DNA from: Inia geoffrensis
Taxonomy: Eukaryota > Chordata > Mammalia > Artiodactyla > Iniidae
Assembly: GCA_036417435.1 (NCBI GenBank)
Contig: CM070904.1
Span: 40,458,408 to 40,522,407, forward strand
Direction: 5' to 3'
DNA: 64,000 nt
Within the stretch, counting starts at the first letter, position 1. Each line of letters begins with the position of its first letter. The notes beneath the pieces were generated by a model, which did no database searches, was not told where the DNA came from, and saw only the letters and a list, made by a program, of their open reading frames with translations. Positions 20,754 through 32,202 of the stretch are shown here, one piece after another. A program made the position numbers and the translations under genes.

Positions 20754-21284
20754 CATTTATCAGTAGTTAAAGCAGGATCAGATTGCTTTTATCTGAAGAA
20801 TGACTAAGGTATGATTTTATTGTCACGAGAATGGTGTTTTGACAAATATACCAGTATAATGTTGAGCTTTGAAGGGGCTGTCTTAGGTCTCTGTGTTTAC
20901 TGCAGGGATGGGGCTATGGATCAGAATCTGCTAGCAACTCTTCTTTGGGAATTTCTCTGAAACAGTAGATAAGGCACACAAAATACTTTTTGCTTAAGCT
21001 TCAAATGGTTTCAGTGTCCCCCACAGTTTTTAACCAGTTTTGCCCTGACTGGCTTTTGGCTGTCCCCAAAATAAACTCCACTGTCAAAGCATGAGGATAT
21101 GTCATCAACAAAAATAATCAAAAGAGTGTGCTTGAGGCTGTAATGGAAGTTTCAAAAGTGGATCCCCAAGTGATTTTCATCAGTGGATATATCACTGGAA
21201 CAGTATCATGTCTGGAGATGACTAATTTGAACAAGAAAATAGGCAACTAAGTGTACACATTCTTTCACATTTGTTACAAATAAG
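20754..21284. other. single-copy stretch, nothing recognised
   Basis: No repeat or gene recognised. Confidence 0.35.
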
Positions 21285-21445
21285 CGGTCTAGTAATTAAC
21301 AGCATGGGACTTGGAGCCAGACAAACTGGTTTTAAATTCTAATTCTGCTACCTTAGAGAAGTCACTAACTCTGAGAGTCTCAGATTCCTCAGGGTAAAAG
21401 AAGGATTGGAACAGGCGTCTTTTAGGATTAAGTTTAGTGAAATGA
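21285..21445 (+). repeat. MIR SINE
   Basis: Good MIR order: gggacttggagccagacaaa, a tctaattctgctacctta segment, gagaagtcactaactctgag, ctcagattcctcagggtaaa. Confidence 0.8.
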
Positions 21446-21489
21446 AGTTAAACTAAATTAAATGTATATATGCATATTTGTATACTTAT

Positions 21490-21524
21490 TTATCCATCTA
21501 TCCATCCATCCGTGCATCCATCCC
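21490..21524 (+). repeat. (CCAT)n simple repeat
   Basis: About eight imperfect atcc/ccat units. Confidence 0.85.
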
Positions 21525-23097
21525 ACACAGCAAAAGCTCAGTTAATGGTAGTTATTGTTACTGATGTGAAATTGTCATTGTAATGATCCCTCCTACTCTC
21601 TGTGGTCTAAACTCTTAGATGACTTCATCGGTTGCTCTCCTCTGATGCCTTCCTTACCCCTCTGTAAGTCTTCATTCCCCCTGAAATCATTTCCCTCTCT
21701 TTCTTTTGTCTTTCCCTGTTGTACCTCTTTTCTCTCTTGTGAATGAAGAGTGGGTCTGCTTCCATGGCACATAGAAGGAGTGAGGGTGAGCAGGGTCTGT
21801 GGCATCCCCTCGGGCGTCACCACTTGTGTGCCCAGCTGGACATGTACTCAGTTTCCTTGGTAAACAGGGCTGAGTTCTGACACCTCTCCTGCCTGCCTTA
21901 CCACAGCCTTTAGAGGAACCCTGCATCGCTCCTCTGAAGGCAAGGCATACATCCTCTTTCTGTGGCCAGCAGCAGCTCCTCTCTTCGGAAGCACTTTCTT
22001 TTCCCATCAGTGGGAGAGAAAATATACCGATATCTGATGAAATTAGACAATTTCCTCTCCTGTCTTTGGAGTTAATTATACTTCAGGACTGTGATTCTCA
22101 CCTAGGGTGCCAGACCTACTAGAGGGAAAAATCAGGATTTTTCTGAGGAAGTAGCAGGTGGATTGTGTGCAGTTTGAGAAGTATAGTCACTATTATGATG
22201 CAATGTTAAAACAAAGCCCCCCAAAGGCCCCAAACCCTGTTATTTTCTTAAATAAAACTGCAGAAAATAAGCTAGACATACCAGCCTTGCTTTGTGCCGA
22301 TACGCTCCGATACTCTGAAGATAGACTTTATCTTTGGAGCAAAAGGAATTATCAATAGGAGGGTTTAGTGTCCAATTATTATCATTGTTTTTGACGGGGG
22401 GCGGGGTACTGCATGAGAATATTATATTCACCAAATGGAGCATATGCTTTAAAAAAAGTACAAAAACTGTTGAGAAACACTGTTTATGAAGTTAGTAAAA
22501 ACAATCATCACAACCCAAGCAAGATAGTCTGACCTGGAGGCTCCTAGGAGACCCATTCCTATGTTTAATGAGAAGCTGGTCTAAGAGAAACCAGCTAAGA
22601 CTGACAGGCCTGTTGCATTTGTTTGGGGAATTTTAATTTGATGTTAACCCGCCCATCACAGAAAATTCACATGAGGTCTCAATCATAACAAGCATCATTT
22701 TATACTTCAGTAAGTAGAATTAATGATCCCTGCATGAACTGGTGATATGAAATTGATGATAACTTCCTTTGGGTTTTTCCATTTACCCCAATGTCATTGG
22801 CTATTTCATCATACTTTAGGAAAAATGAAACACTACTAGTTGTGCTCAAAGCCATAAAAATCTCTAGTTTCACTAAAGTGAATCTCCCAGATATTGATAC
22901 TATGGATATTCAGCTTTGCTCTTATATCTTAACTTATCCAGTGGCATATAATTAATTGACTATTACTCATTAAGGGGCAGACAAGTATTTGGTATAAATG
23001 TAAACTCCAGAAAACATCAGCTTTTGATTGTAGCTCTTCTGATTGACATTGTGAACTCCCCTTTCCATGGGATATCTTGGGTTATGGGGAGTAACTG
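21525..23097. other. single-copy stretch, nothing recognised
   Basis: No gene, RNA or nameable repeat. It includes a G-rich spot ggggggcggggt near 22396. Confidence 0.35.
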
Positions 23098-23340
23098 GAG
23101 AGAAAGCATCATATAATGGAAACCTCATTGGATTCATATAGACATGGGTTTGAGTCTTGGCTCTGACATTTAATGCCTCTGACATTTAATAGTGGACTTG
23201 GGTGATATATCTAACTTTTTTTGAGCCTCAGTTTCCTCATCTATTAAAAAAGATAATGTGACTCTCTCTGCAAGGATTTTGAAGACTCCAAAGCACCTAG
23301 CAAAATACCTGATATGTTGGACAGTTAGGAAGCTCGTTTT
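23098..23340 (+). repeat. MIR SINE with a 16-bp internal duplication
   Basis: MIR layout: gacatgggtttgagtcttgg, gagcctcagtttcctcatct, aagcacctagcaaaatacct. Inside it ctctgacatttaatgc (23161) is repeated in tandem (23177). Confidence 0.8.
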
Positions 23341-24384
23341 TATCATTAAGCACATTGACGAAATTCTCTAGCTAATGTTGAAGTTTAACTCTGAAGTTTA
23401 ATAGTATGTATAATATATTCATTGCTAAATATACATTCTTACACTGATCCCAAAGCATCGTCTCATGTGTCCTGAAACCCTTGCCTTACTGATATCCGTA
23501 GTCGTAACTTCTTACTGATGAAAGTTTCCACAAATACCCATGCTTTCACAAAAATCAGTTCCACACATTCAGATAATTATATAGAAATACACATAAACCT
23601 ACTCCTTTTGGGGGTAGACTGAAACTGTTTTCATCACCTTCTGATAAGACATGGTGCACAAGGAGATGGGAGATGGGACAGAGAAGCCCATGCCACTTTC
23701 CACTCAGCCCATTGGTGATGATGCCATGATACCCAAGCAAGGGCAGCTGAGAGGAGCCCCCAGGCTCAGTCTTTGGCCCTGTTCTGGTGTCTGCTCCAGC
23801 AGATACAGATGCACTGACTGAGCTTCAGCCCTTTGGAGCCTCTGACATTGCAAAAAACTCTGATCGTTCAACCACAAAGTGCTTAGCTTGATATGATAGG
23901 CATTCTGACTTGATGCCTGGCAGAGCTGGGTTTTGACAATTTCGATTTGTAACTGGCACCCACACCTTTACCATGTTCCCTGTGTGGTTTGTACATCTCC
24001 TAAGTAGTGCGTAAACTCATTAAGGGTAGGATCCATGTCCGCTGGCTCTGTTCTCTCTCTGGGAACTCTCTGCCCTCAGGAGAAAGTTGACCAGGAGAGG
24101 GGAGAGGAGATGCGGTCCTGTAAGCTGGGTCGTTGATTGCCAACTGACTCTGGCTGTCGGGTGCTGATACTAACAGACTAGCTGTCTGGGCTTCTCTTGC
24201 CCTTTTCACGTGCCCTTTTTCTGGCCCTTGGTGAGGAAGGCCCTTTCAGTGTCAAGCAAGGGAAGGGAGACCAGGAAGATGCCAATCAATTATGATTGTC
24301 TTTGTTAATGGCACAGGAGTAAGGTTTGATAGGGTGATCAATAAATCTATTGTTAAAGGTCATGTGTGTGAATTATCTATTGAT
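23341..24384. other. single-copy stretch, nothing recognised
   Basis: No repeat or gene recognised. Confidence 0.35.
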
Positions 24385-25075
24385 TCTTTTTAAAATGAAA
24401 AACATTTTTACTGTGCTTTTCTGATTATGTAAATAATACAGAGTCGTTCAAAACTATTCACACAGTGCCAAGAAATAAAAGGAGGAAAGTAGAAATCACC
24501 TGGCATGCCGTCACTCTGAGATGGCTCCTGTTAACATTTGGTGATCTAATGTTTCACAAAACTTTTTATGCATATAGATGCAGAAATAGTTGCTTTCATG
24601 CAGGTAGTATCATAATGCTGTTTAGTAAATTCGTGAGCATAACTTTTTTGTCTGTCATATTAAAATGGTGTGTATACACTTCTCTGCGTCTTGCTCTTCT
24701 CAGTATCATGTAAATAAGAATGGATCTAGATCATGATTTCTGAGCCTCAGTGCTACTGACATTTTGGGCTGGATAATTTTTTGTTGTGGAAGGGCTGTCC
24801 CGTGCGTTGTCGGATGTTTAGCAGCATTGCTGTCCACTACCCACTAGATCACAGCAGTGCCTAGCCCTCCCAAACATGTCTCCAGACATTGCCATATGTC
24901 CCTGGTTGAGAGCCGCTGATCTGATTCTTTTCAATAGCTGCATAATAAGTCACAGTATGGATATACCACTTTTTGTGCAATCATTCCTTTCCTGGTGCTC
25001 TTTGAGTTGTTCCCAGTGTCTTTCTTTGCCTATTAATTTTATGATTTAGATGGTGCTACCTTTGGTCCCTGGTTA
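24385..25075 (-). repeat. old LINE-1-like 3' region, split by MER20
   Basis: Both sides of the DNA transposon read like an old LINE-1: ggctcctgttaacatttggt and catgtaaataagaatggatc on the left, aatagctgcataataagtca and gagttgttcccagtgtcttt on the right. Very diverged. The subfamily is not assigned. Confidence 0.5.
24732..24918 (-). mobile_element. MER20 (hAT-Charlie DNA transposon)
   Basis: Collinear in reverse with the MER20 consensus as I remember it: gctactgacattttgggctg, gttgtggaagggctgtcccg, aggatgtttagcagcattgc, gtctccagacattgccatat, ending ctggttgagagccgctg. The 8-bp target duplications are atctagat (24724-24731) and atctgatt (24919-24926), two mismatches. Non-coding. MER20 copies are known from other mammals to serve as enhancers in the uterine lining. 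Nothing here shows that this copy does. Confidence 0.8.
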
Positions 25076-27037
25076 TCACTCAGAAAACTGAAAAGTTTGC
25101 AGAGACAAAACCCATGCCTCTGCCTTTGCAAACAGCATTGGATGCTCCTGGGCCTCACTCACTTTATTCCTGAGTGAGCCTGAAGAGGTACCATAAATGA
25201 GCAAAGCTGATGACTGGCCTGTGACACAGCCGCATCTGTCATGAGCAGGTGATTTTCAGCCCCAGATCATGGCAGCCAAGTGGGAATAAAGCCCAGTGCT
25301 ACCAAATATTCTAGTCAAGAGAAGCTGGAAATCTCTATTTTTATGTAAAAAAGTCTCACTTTTTTTAAGGTTGGAAACTAATTTTTTGGAAAACACTGTA
25401 CAGGTCAAATAAAGCAGGTCACCAGCTTTAGGTCAAATCTGGCCTACTGGTGGCCAGTATGCAACCTCCAAAATAGATATCTATCACTGATCGTGATCCC
25501 TGTCTTCCTGGGATTTCAGTCCTTTGAATAGTCACTAATGGTGAGAATCTCATACAACTTTTTGGCAGTGAGTGTTGACATTTGACCCACCTTGTCTGCA
25601 GTGATGCTTTCCTCATGCCAGGTTCCCATCCTCTTTTGGAGAGACCCCATGCTCCAGTAGCCCATGTTGTCTCCAAGTCCAAAGGCTATCTGAGCCACCC
25701 TTGGTGCTTGGGGGCTGCTGACTTACATGTTCTCAGGAGAAGCAGGGTCAGTGCCGCTTGGTGCCTCAGAATTTTTCTCTCTCCAGCTTCAGAAATTATC
25801 TCCACAGTGCTCGGGGTAGCTCAGTGGGAGAGTGTGTTTCCTGGGGCTTGGTGCCTTTAGCAGCATGGAAGCTACCCATCTTTTTGGAATTTGTTGTTCA
25901 TTTAGAGAGCATATGGCTAATTTATATACCTGGTTTTCCTCCCAGATAAAATTTTAGAATCAGAAGGGGCATCGGTAGTCTCTCAGTGCGGCACTTTCAT
26001 TTCCCAACTGGGGAAAGCAAGGCTCAGAAAAGGGAAGAAACTTAGCAGAAGCTCTGCAGCTAGTGCTGAGGCAGTGGCAGCCCTCCTGTCTCCTGCCTTC
26101 CTCTCCAGGGTGTCTTTACCAGAGCCTCTAAGGAATCTTTCCAAAAAATCCCCCTTTTCTACTTTTCAGCTGATTTGTCTGGTTGTCCATGTTTCTATGA
26201 GCCATCTCTGGGAGGTGGCAATTAGGCGTGGGTGTTAATTTGAGGTTTTGCCGAGCTAATTAACCTCCTCCTACCTCAAGTCTTTTAAGACAATAGCCTT
26301 GGGTCTTCTCTTCAGGTATTGTTTTAAAAAGGAGGATTTTGGTTTGGGAATAGATTAGAGGATGATTTTGTGGTGTTCTGTTAGCTGAAAACTAGATTAT
26401 ACCAGATTTGAGACGCTGCCTCAGTAAATTAGATACTGGGCTAGTGATGATTTTGAAGACACAGCAGCATGTGATAACTAGCAAGCTTTAGGTGGGATTG
26501 GGTTGATGGATAGCTTGCCCCTTTGGTTGGAAATATGTTGCACTGTGGTTCCTATGGATTCAACTTGCCGGTTTTCTGCACCCACAGCTGCCAACAATTC
26601 TTAGCTGCTTAAGAAGGCAGGCATATCAGGCAGCTTGGGAGGAATGCCATGTGTTGGAACAGGCTTTTATCCCAGTGCCCACTCTGCTGCCAGGATGCTG
26701 TCAGCACAGTCTGAGAAATGCTTTAGGGACTTCCCACCAGCTTGACACCTGTGTTGGCCAAAGTCAGAACCCTCCGGAATCTGACTGCTTGGCAGTGGTT
26801 GCAACAGCAGAAGTGATGGCATCGGAAGACCCACGCCGTTCCAAGGAGTAGAAAATGTGCCGCCTGAGAGTCTAGAGACCTGGATTCCCCTAATCCCTTA
26901 ACTTCTCTGAGCCTCAGTAGACTTATCTGAAGCATAGGGACCAAACTAACTTGCCTTTTCCATCCCTCAGAGATGCCATTGAAGGCAATTGTGTGGACGA
27001 GCGCACGTGAGCACACGCACACACGGTGTGTGTTTCT
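25076..27037. other. single-copy stretch, nothing recognised
   Basis: About 2 kb with no nameable repeat or gene, the longest single-copy block between 24 and 33 kb. A CA/GT-rich patch lies at 27003-27035. Confidence 0.4.
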
Positions 27038-27459
27038 TATGGGTTGAACTGTGTCCCTCCAAAATTCACATGTTAAAGTCCTAACTCCCAGTACCTCAGA
27101 ATGTGACCTTATTTGCACATAGAGTTGTTGCAGATACTGTTAGTTAAAACAAGATCACACTAGAGTAGGGTAGACCCCCTAATCCAATATGACTGGAGTC
27201 CTTATAAAAAGGGGACATTAGACACAGCCGTGCACACAGGGGAAACATGATGTGAAGAGTCCAATTATGCCACTACAAGGAACTAACAGAAGCTAGGAGA
27301 GAGGCCTGGGTCAGATCCTTTCCTAGCACCTTGAGAGAGAACATGGCCCTGCTGACACCTTGCTTTTGAACTTCTCGCCTTTAGAACTGTGAGACAAGGT
27401 TCTGTTTACCCCTGTTTGTGGTACTTTGTTATGGTGGTCCTAGAAAACTAATACAATAG
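27038..27459 (+). repeat. MaLR-type LTR
   Basis: Old solitary LTR of the ERVL-MaLR group: gaactgtgtccctccaaaat, tgactggagtccttataaaa, a gagagaggcctgggtcaga segment, tagaactgtgagacaaggtt, ending gaaaactaatacaata. No internal retroviral genes are next to it. Confidence 0.75.
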
Positions 27460-27624
27460 GTATGTATAAATATATACATACACACACACAAAATGACTTG
27501 AAATATTAAGGCTCAACAGCAATTTCTAGTATATCTTGGGCAAGTATAAACCTGGTCATGGCAGTGTGGTGTTAATTTGTTCTTAATAGTAGTCTGGGCT
27601 GATGGTGAGGCTTAGATAGATGGG

Positions 27625-27745
27625 TGGACAAACAAGAAAGTAAGATCCCTGAGGGCAAAGACTGTGTTAGTTGTACCTGGCACTTTATGGTTAGTACCCA
27701 GCCCCAAAATCCAGCTCCCAGTTTTGGTGCTATTTGTTGAATGGA
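27625..27745 (+). repeat. L2 LINE 3' tail, diverged
   Basis: agatccctgagggcaaagac, ccccaaaatccagctccc and tgctatttgttgaatgga follow the L2 tail order. Confidence 0.5.
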
Positions 27746-27782
27746 TTAAATGTGATCAGAGACATTATCGGGATCACACTTG

Positions 27783-28960
27783 CTTACTTTTCCATTTTTA
27801 TTGAGAGAAAATTTACATAACAAAAAATTCACCTTTTTAAAGAGTACAATCCAGTGTTTTCTTTTGGTTTTTTTTACTATGTTCACTAAATACGTATTCA
27901 CATATATTCTCATCAATACTTGTTATTTTGTTTGTTTATTTTTTAAAATTATTATTATTTTTTTGTTTTTTTTTGTTTTTCTTTTTGCGGTCTGTGGGCC
28001 TCTCACTGCCGTGGCCTCTCCCGCCGCGGAGCACAGGCTCTGGACACGCAGGCCCAGCCGCTCCGTGACACGCGGGATCCTCCTGGACTGCGGCACGAAC
28101 CCGCGCCCCTTGCATCAGCAGGTGGGCTCCCAACCACTGCACCACCAGGGAAGCCCTGTTTGTTTATTTTTGATAGTAGCCATTCTAATGGGTTTGATTG
28201 TTGTTTTGATTTGCATCTTCTGAATGATTAGTGATATAGAGTATCTTTTCATATACCTATTCGCCATCTGCATATCTTTGGAGAAATGTGTATTCAAATC
28301 CTTTTCCCATTTTTAAATTAAATTGTTATTTTTGTTGTTTAGGAACCCTTTATACATCCTGGTTGTGAATCCTTTATCAAATTTGTAATGTGTGAATATT
28401 TTCTCTCATAGTTTAGGTTATCTTTTCACTTTATTGATAATATCATTTGATGCACAAAAGGTTTTAATTTTGATGACATCCAATTTATTTATTTTTCCTT
28501 TTTGCTTGTGCTTTTGGTGTCATATTTAAGAAACTGTTGCCTAATCCAGGGTCAGAAATAATTACACCTGTTTTCTTCTAAGGGTTTTATAGTTTCAGCT
28601 CTTACATTTAGGTATTTGATCCATTTTGAGTTAATTTTTGTATATAGTATAAGGTAGGGGTCCAAGTTAATTCGTTTGTATGTGGCTCTTGGGTTCTCCC
28701 TCCATCACTTGGAAAGACTATTCTTTCCCCACTGAATGGTGTTGGTGTTTGTGTCAGAATCATTTGGCCATAGACACGTGGGTTTATTTCTGAACTCTTA
28801 ATACTATTTCATTGATCCGTATATTCATCCTTATGCTAGTGCCACACTGTTTTGATTATGGTAGCTTTGTGGTAAGTTTTGGAATTAGGAAGATTGCATG
28901 CAATAACTTTTTTCTTTTTTTTTTCAAGATTGTTTTGGCTGATGAGGCTTTCTTAACCAG
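27783..28960 (-). repeat. old LINE-1 (L1M-type), minus strand, split by a SINE
   Basis: Reverse LINE-1 3' half: ttttattgagagaaaattta at the 3' end, gtagccattctaatgggttt, ttttcccatttttaaattaa, gatccattttgagttaattt, ggccatagacacgtgggttt, gattgttttggctgatgagg. This covers the second half of a decayed ORF2. The interruption at 27944-28156 is a younger SINE. Confidence 0.85.
27944..28156 (-). mobile_element. CHR-type SINE, minus strand
   Basis: In reverse it runs gggcttccctggtggtgcag to gagaggcccacagaccgc with an A-rich tail. Duplication tgtttgtttattttt at 27929-27943 and 28157-28171 proves insertion into the older LINE-1. Its body lacks the segment around 'catggccgctgagcct' (the text reads ctggacacgcaggcccagcc). 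Confidence 0.92.
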
Positions 28961-29427
28961 CAGGGACAGCCAGATCTTGGCCAAGAATATGAGTTCAGCA
29001 AATTCATAGTAAGATAGCTATGCCCTTCAGAACTGAAGACTTTCTATCTGCCCTTAATAATAGCTCTGACCTAGAAGAGAACCTGGCCATGCCAGAGCAG
29101 TGGAGCTCTTGATGACTGAAGCAGCTAATCAGTTTCATTCTTTTCCTTGGATTTGTGTCAAGTCACCTTGAAAATCAAAGATGTCATCTCACTTTATTCT
29201 TGAAATATATATTTTAAGCAAGTGGAGAAAATGTGCTTATGCTCAATCTAGAGGTGGGGAAAGTGAGTGACAGAGTTAAAAAACTTGTTTAGATGACAAA
29301 GGCATAATATTTACTAGAAATGGGCCCCCTTATCTCTCGACATTGTATACTTCTTGTGTAAAAAAAAAAGTGTATTTTTAAAAAATTTCATGAACAGTAG
29401 TTGTTAACTATAAAAAGGTAACTATAG
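28961..29427. other. single-copy stretch, nothing recognised
   Basis: No repeat or gene recognised. Confidence 0.35.
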
Positions 29428-29545
29428 AAGAGAAGAAGAAGGAGGAAGAAGAGGAGGAGGAAAAGGCTAAAAGGAAGAGGAAGAGGAAGAGGTAGAAGGA
29501 CAAGGAGAAGGAGGAGAAGTGGGGGGACGATGAGGGGAGAAAAAT
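29428..29545 (+). repeat. purine-rich (GAAGAG)n tract
   Basis: About 115 bp of nearly uninterrupted G and A in gaagaggag-like units, ending in a ggggggacg run. Confidence 0.85.
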
Positions 29546-29832
29546 TACCTATAATAGCATTACTGAGAAAAGAGCTGGAAATTGGGGATTCCCCATTGGA
29601 CCATGAGCAGTGATATGCTGGTAAATGTTCAACAATTGCTGAAATGGAGTTGTCCAGAAAAGGTAACGCTTGATTTGTGTTGTTTGCCAATTTCTATTGC
29701 GTAAAGTCTCTCCCTATGGCTGGTTTTAAGCTCCCTATGTGACATCACTGAACATGGATTTAGGAAGAGATGCACATAGTCGAGTCTCATGAACCCATGC
29801 CAGCACACCACTGAGGGTATTCTAGTTCCTTG

Positions 29833-29997
29833 CTGTTCAAAATGTAGTTTCATGGACCATCATAATTGGCAGTACTTGAGAGCTTCTGAGAAGTCCAGAA
29901 TCTCAGGATCTACCCTGACTTAGGGAATCAGAACTAGCATTTTAACAAGTTCCTCAGGTTCTTCTATGGACATTAAAATTTGAGCGGCATTGCCTTA
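29833..29997 (-). mobile_element. MER5A (hAT-Charlie MITE)
   Basis: Reads like MER5A in its reverse direction: caaaatgtagtttcatggac, ggaatcagaactagcatttt, acaagttcctcaggttcttc, attaaaatttgagcggcatt. Terminal repeats eroded. Confidence 0.7.
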
Positions 29998-30118
29998 GAG
30001 CCACACTGTCCTGTGTGGTAGCCGCTAGCTACATGCGGTTATTGAGCACTTGAAATGTGCCTAGTCTGAATCAAGATGGTCAGGAGGTGTATAATACGCA
30101 CCCAATTTTGAACACTTA
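29998..30118. mobile_element. hAT-type MITE fragment, family not named
   Basis: gtagccgctagctacatgcg, ttgagcacttgaaatgtgcc and cacccaattttgaacactta match a common mammalian DNA transposon with the 'ggctagtggctac' body. The exact family is uncertain. Confidence 0.55.
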
Positions 30119-30127
30119 GTGTGTGCC

Positions 30128-30178
30128 TTACTCAGTTTAGGCTATGATAACAAATTACCATAGACTGAGTGGGTTACA
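30128..30178 (-). repeat. MaLR LTR fragment
   Basis: gctatgataacaaattacca and tagactgagtgggtt match the first 50 bp of the reversed LTR at 39198. The rest is missing. Confidence 0.55.
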
Positions 30179-30324
30179 CTTTTAAGCTTAGAGGGACCAG
30201 GAGAACTCCTCACCTTCCTTTATAGGAGAAGGGATAATTTTTATCCCTTTAGCCTACTTAAGATTGCTGATGGAAATCCCAAGGTTTAAATTCTCATCTG
30301 CATATTAGTGTAGAAGTAGAAGAG

Positions 30325-30468
30325 AATAATGGAACAAATATTGGCTTGGGAGACAAAGTTCCAACTTTGGAACTTTGGCCAGCTGTTTATTCTTGGGCAG
30401 GATACTTACTTTATCTGGGTTTTTGTTTCCTTAACTGTGAAATGAGGGGGCTGGGGATCACATATTTA
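30325..30468 (+). repeat. MIR SINE
   Basis: ttgggcaggatacttacttt, tttgtttccttaactgtgaa and atgagggggctgggg fit the MIR core and 3' part. Confidence 0.75.
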
Positions 30469-31157
30469 ATAAATGGCAGCCAGCACCGGCACCATCCCTC
30501 TCCAAGACTGAACTGTAAAGGGAAAGAGCAATAATTATTGGGTTAAATTAGTTCATCATATTTTGATTGGATGCCTACCACACATGGGACGTAAAAGGCA
30601 ATATGAAGTTCCCTGAAACATGTAAATTGGGACGTTTTGTACCCTAAGGCGGCAGAACTCTCCAGAGTCCTCAGTGTCATTCTCTGGGACAGGTGATGCG
30701 TGGTCACACGTCTCTCTGTGGCCTCTGCGATCTCTCCTGTGATGTTTATTCCACGCGGCAGCACATCCTGGCCACACATTGGGTAGCTGCTGAATGGGGT
30801 TGATTCCCCGCCACTGCCAGTCTGAACCCTCATATCCCCACTCCTCTGGTTTCTACAAGCACCCAAAGGAGGCAATATGTCGAGTGGAGTGTCACCTTCA
30901 TCTGATGCCTGAAATATTAAAAATGGATTTGGGATATCCATGGCCTATCAGTACTGTGTTTGGTCACATATCAACGTTTAGCTGCTATTTGCCCAAATGT
31001 CTAGAAATTATTATATTATCAGAGGGGAGAGTGGTATACCTGTCTGGTAGGAATGGGGATCGCTTTACGTGCATTCACTTTTCTCAGACAAGGAACTCAT
31101 AGTCAGGAATCTGGGTAGAAGGAGCTCAGAGTTCTTTCTTGGGAGCTGACAGCAGTG
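30469..31157. other. single-copy stretch, nothing recognised
   Basis: No repeat or gene recognised. Confidence 0.35.
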
Positions 31158-31337
31158 AATTAATAAATATCAGGTAGTTGATTTCTTGCCTTCTTGCCTT
31201 CTTCCTTCCTTTTATCCCACCATTTTGATCTGGGTTCCCCTGAAAGAAGAGCCATGAGAGTAGGCTGTGGGATCACCTCCCATACAAACCCACTGCAATA
31301 AGGGGGCAATAAATCAACTACCTGATATTTATTAATT
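31158..31337. repeat. perfect 27-bp inverted repeat with 126-bp spacer
   Basis: Left arm 31158-31184 (key part atcaggtagttgattt) and right arm 31311-31337 (aaatcaactacctgat) are exact reverse complements over 27 bases. The spacer starts with a pyrimidine-rich cttgcc run. Just inside the arms the match continues imperfectly (ttgcc against ggcaa). No known transposon ends recognised. Confidence 0.95.
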
Positions 31338-31339
31338 AT

Positions 31340-31665
31340 CATGCATCACATGATATGCCACCATTGTTTAATCATACATGATTATTAGATATTTAGAGTG
31401 CTTCCAATTTTGGATTATTATAATCAAAGGCATGATAAACATCCTCGTACATAATTCTGTGGGCTTTTCATCCAAATATGTCTTTAGAATCAACCCTTAG
31501 ATTTGGAATTGCTGGGATAATTGATGTGAAAATTATAAGGCTTTTATTCATTTTGCCAAATTGCCTTTCAGAAATGTTGTATGCACTTACTCCCCTATCA
31601 ACAGTGTATCGGCATGCTTGTCTCACGAAAGTTAAGTATCATGACAATATATACACAGTATGCAT
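31340..31665 (-). repeat. old LINE-1-like fragment, minus strand
   Basis: ataaacatcctcgtacataa, ggaattgctgggataattga and ccaaattgcctttcagaaat follow an old LINE-1 in reverse (usual 'gaacatccttgtacata', 'ggaattgctgggtcaaa', 'ccaaattgccctccagaaa'). Confidence 0.65.
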
Positions 31666-31802
31666 CATGGCTGTAGACTGGCTTGGTCTAAAGTTAGCTA
31701 CCAAGCAAGGAGATGAAAAACACTCTAGGTATTACAGAAAGAGGGAATGTAATACAGACACTGGTTGCACAGGTGAAGGGGTAGCTGGGAAGCCAAATGG
31801 GA

Positions 31803-32202
31803 TGCTACGGACTGAATTGTGTCTCTCCAAAATTCATATATTAAAGACCTAATGGCCAATGTGATAGCATTTGAAGATGGGGACTTTGGGAGGTAATTAG
31901 GTTTAGATGAGTTCATGAGGGTTGGGCCCTCATGATGGGATTAATGTCCTTATAAGACGAGACATCAGAGAGTTTGCTTATTCTCTCCTTCTAACATGGG
32001 CCAAGGAGAAGAAAGGCCCTATGAGCACATAGCAAAAAGCAGCCATCTGCAAGCCAGGAGGAGGGCCCTCACCAGGAACCAAATTGACCAGTACTTTGAC
32101 TTTGGTTTTACTATCCTCCAGAACTGTGAGAAATACATTTCTGTTGTTGAAGCCATTGTGTTTATGATATTTTATTATGGCAACCTGAGCTGACTAAGAC
32201 AT
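31803..32202 (+). repeat. MaLR-type LTR, near full length
   Basis: Begins tgctacggactgaattgtgt, has ggaggtaattaggtttagat, ttataagacgagacatcaga and ccagaactgtgagaaataca, and ends gctgactaagaca, so it keeps the TG...CA ends. It is better preserved than the copy at 27038. No internal viral sequence. Confidence 0.85.

Noticed and set aside
21490..21524. CRISPR-like or satellite array
   Set aside because: Simple 4-bp microsatellite. No spaced direct repeats anywhere in the window.
29388..29690. Leucine-rich possible membrane protein, minus strand
   Set aside because: Translation of the GA-rich simple repeat.
27038..32202. The two MaLR LTRs as the ends of one endogenous retrovirus
   Set aside because: They differ greatly in divergence and the DNA between them is LINE-1, SINE and single-copy sequence with no gag/pol-like content. 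They are separate solitary LTRs.
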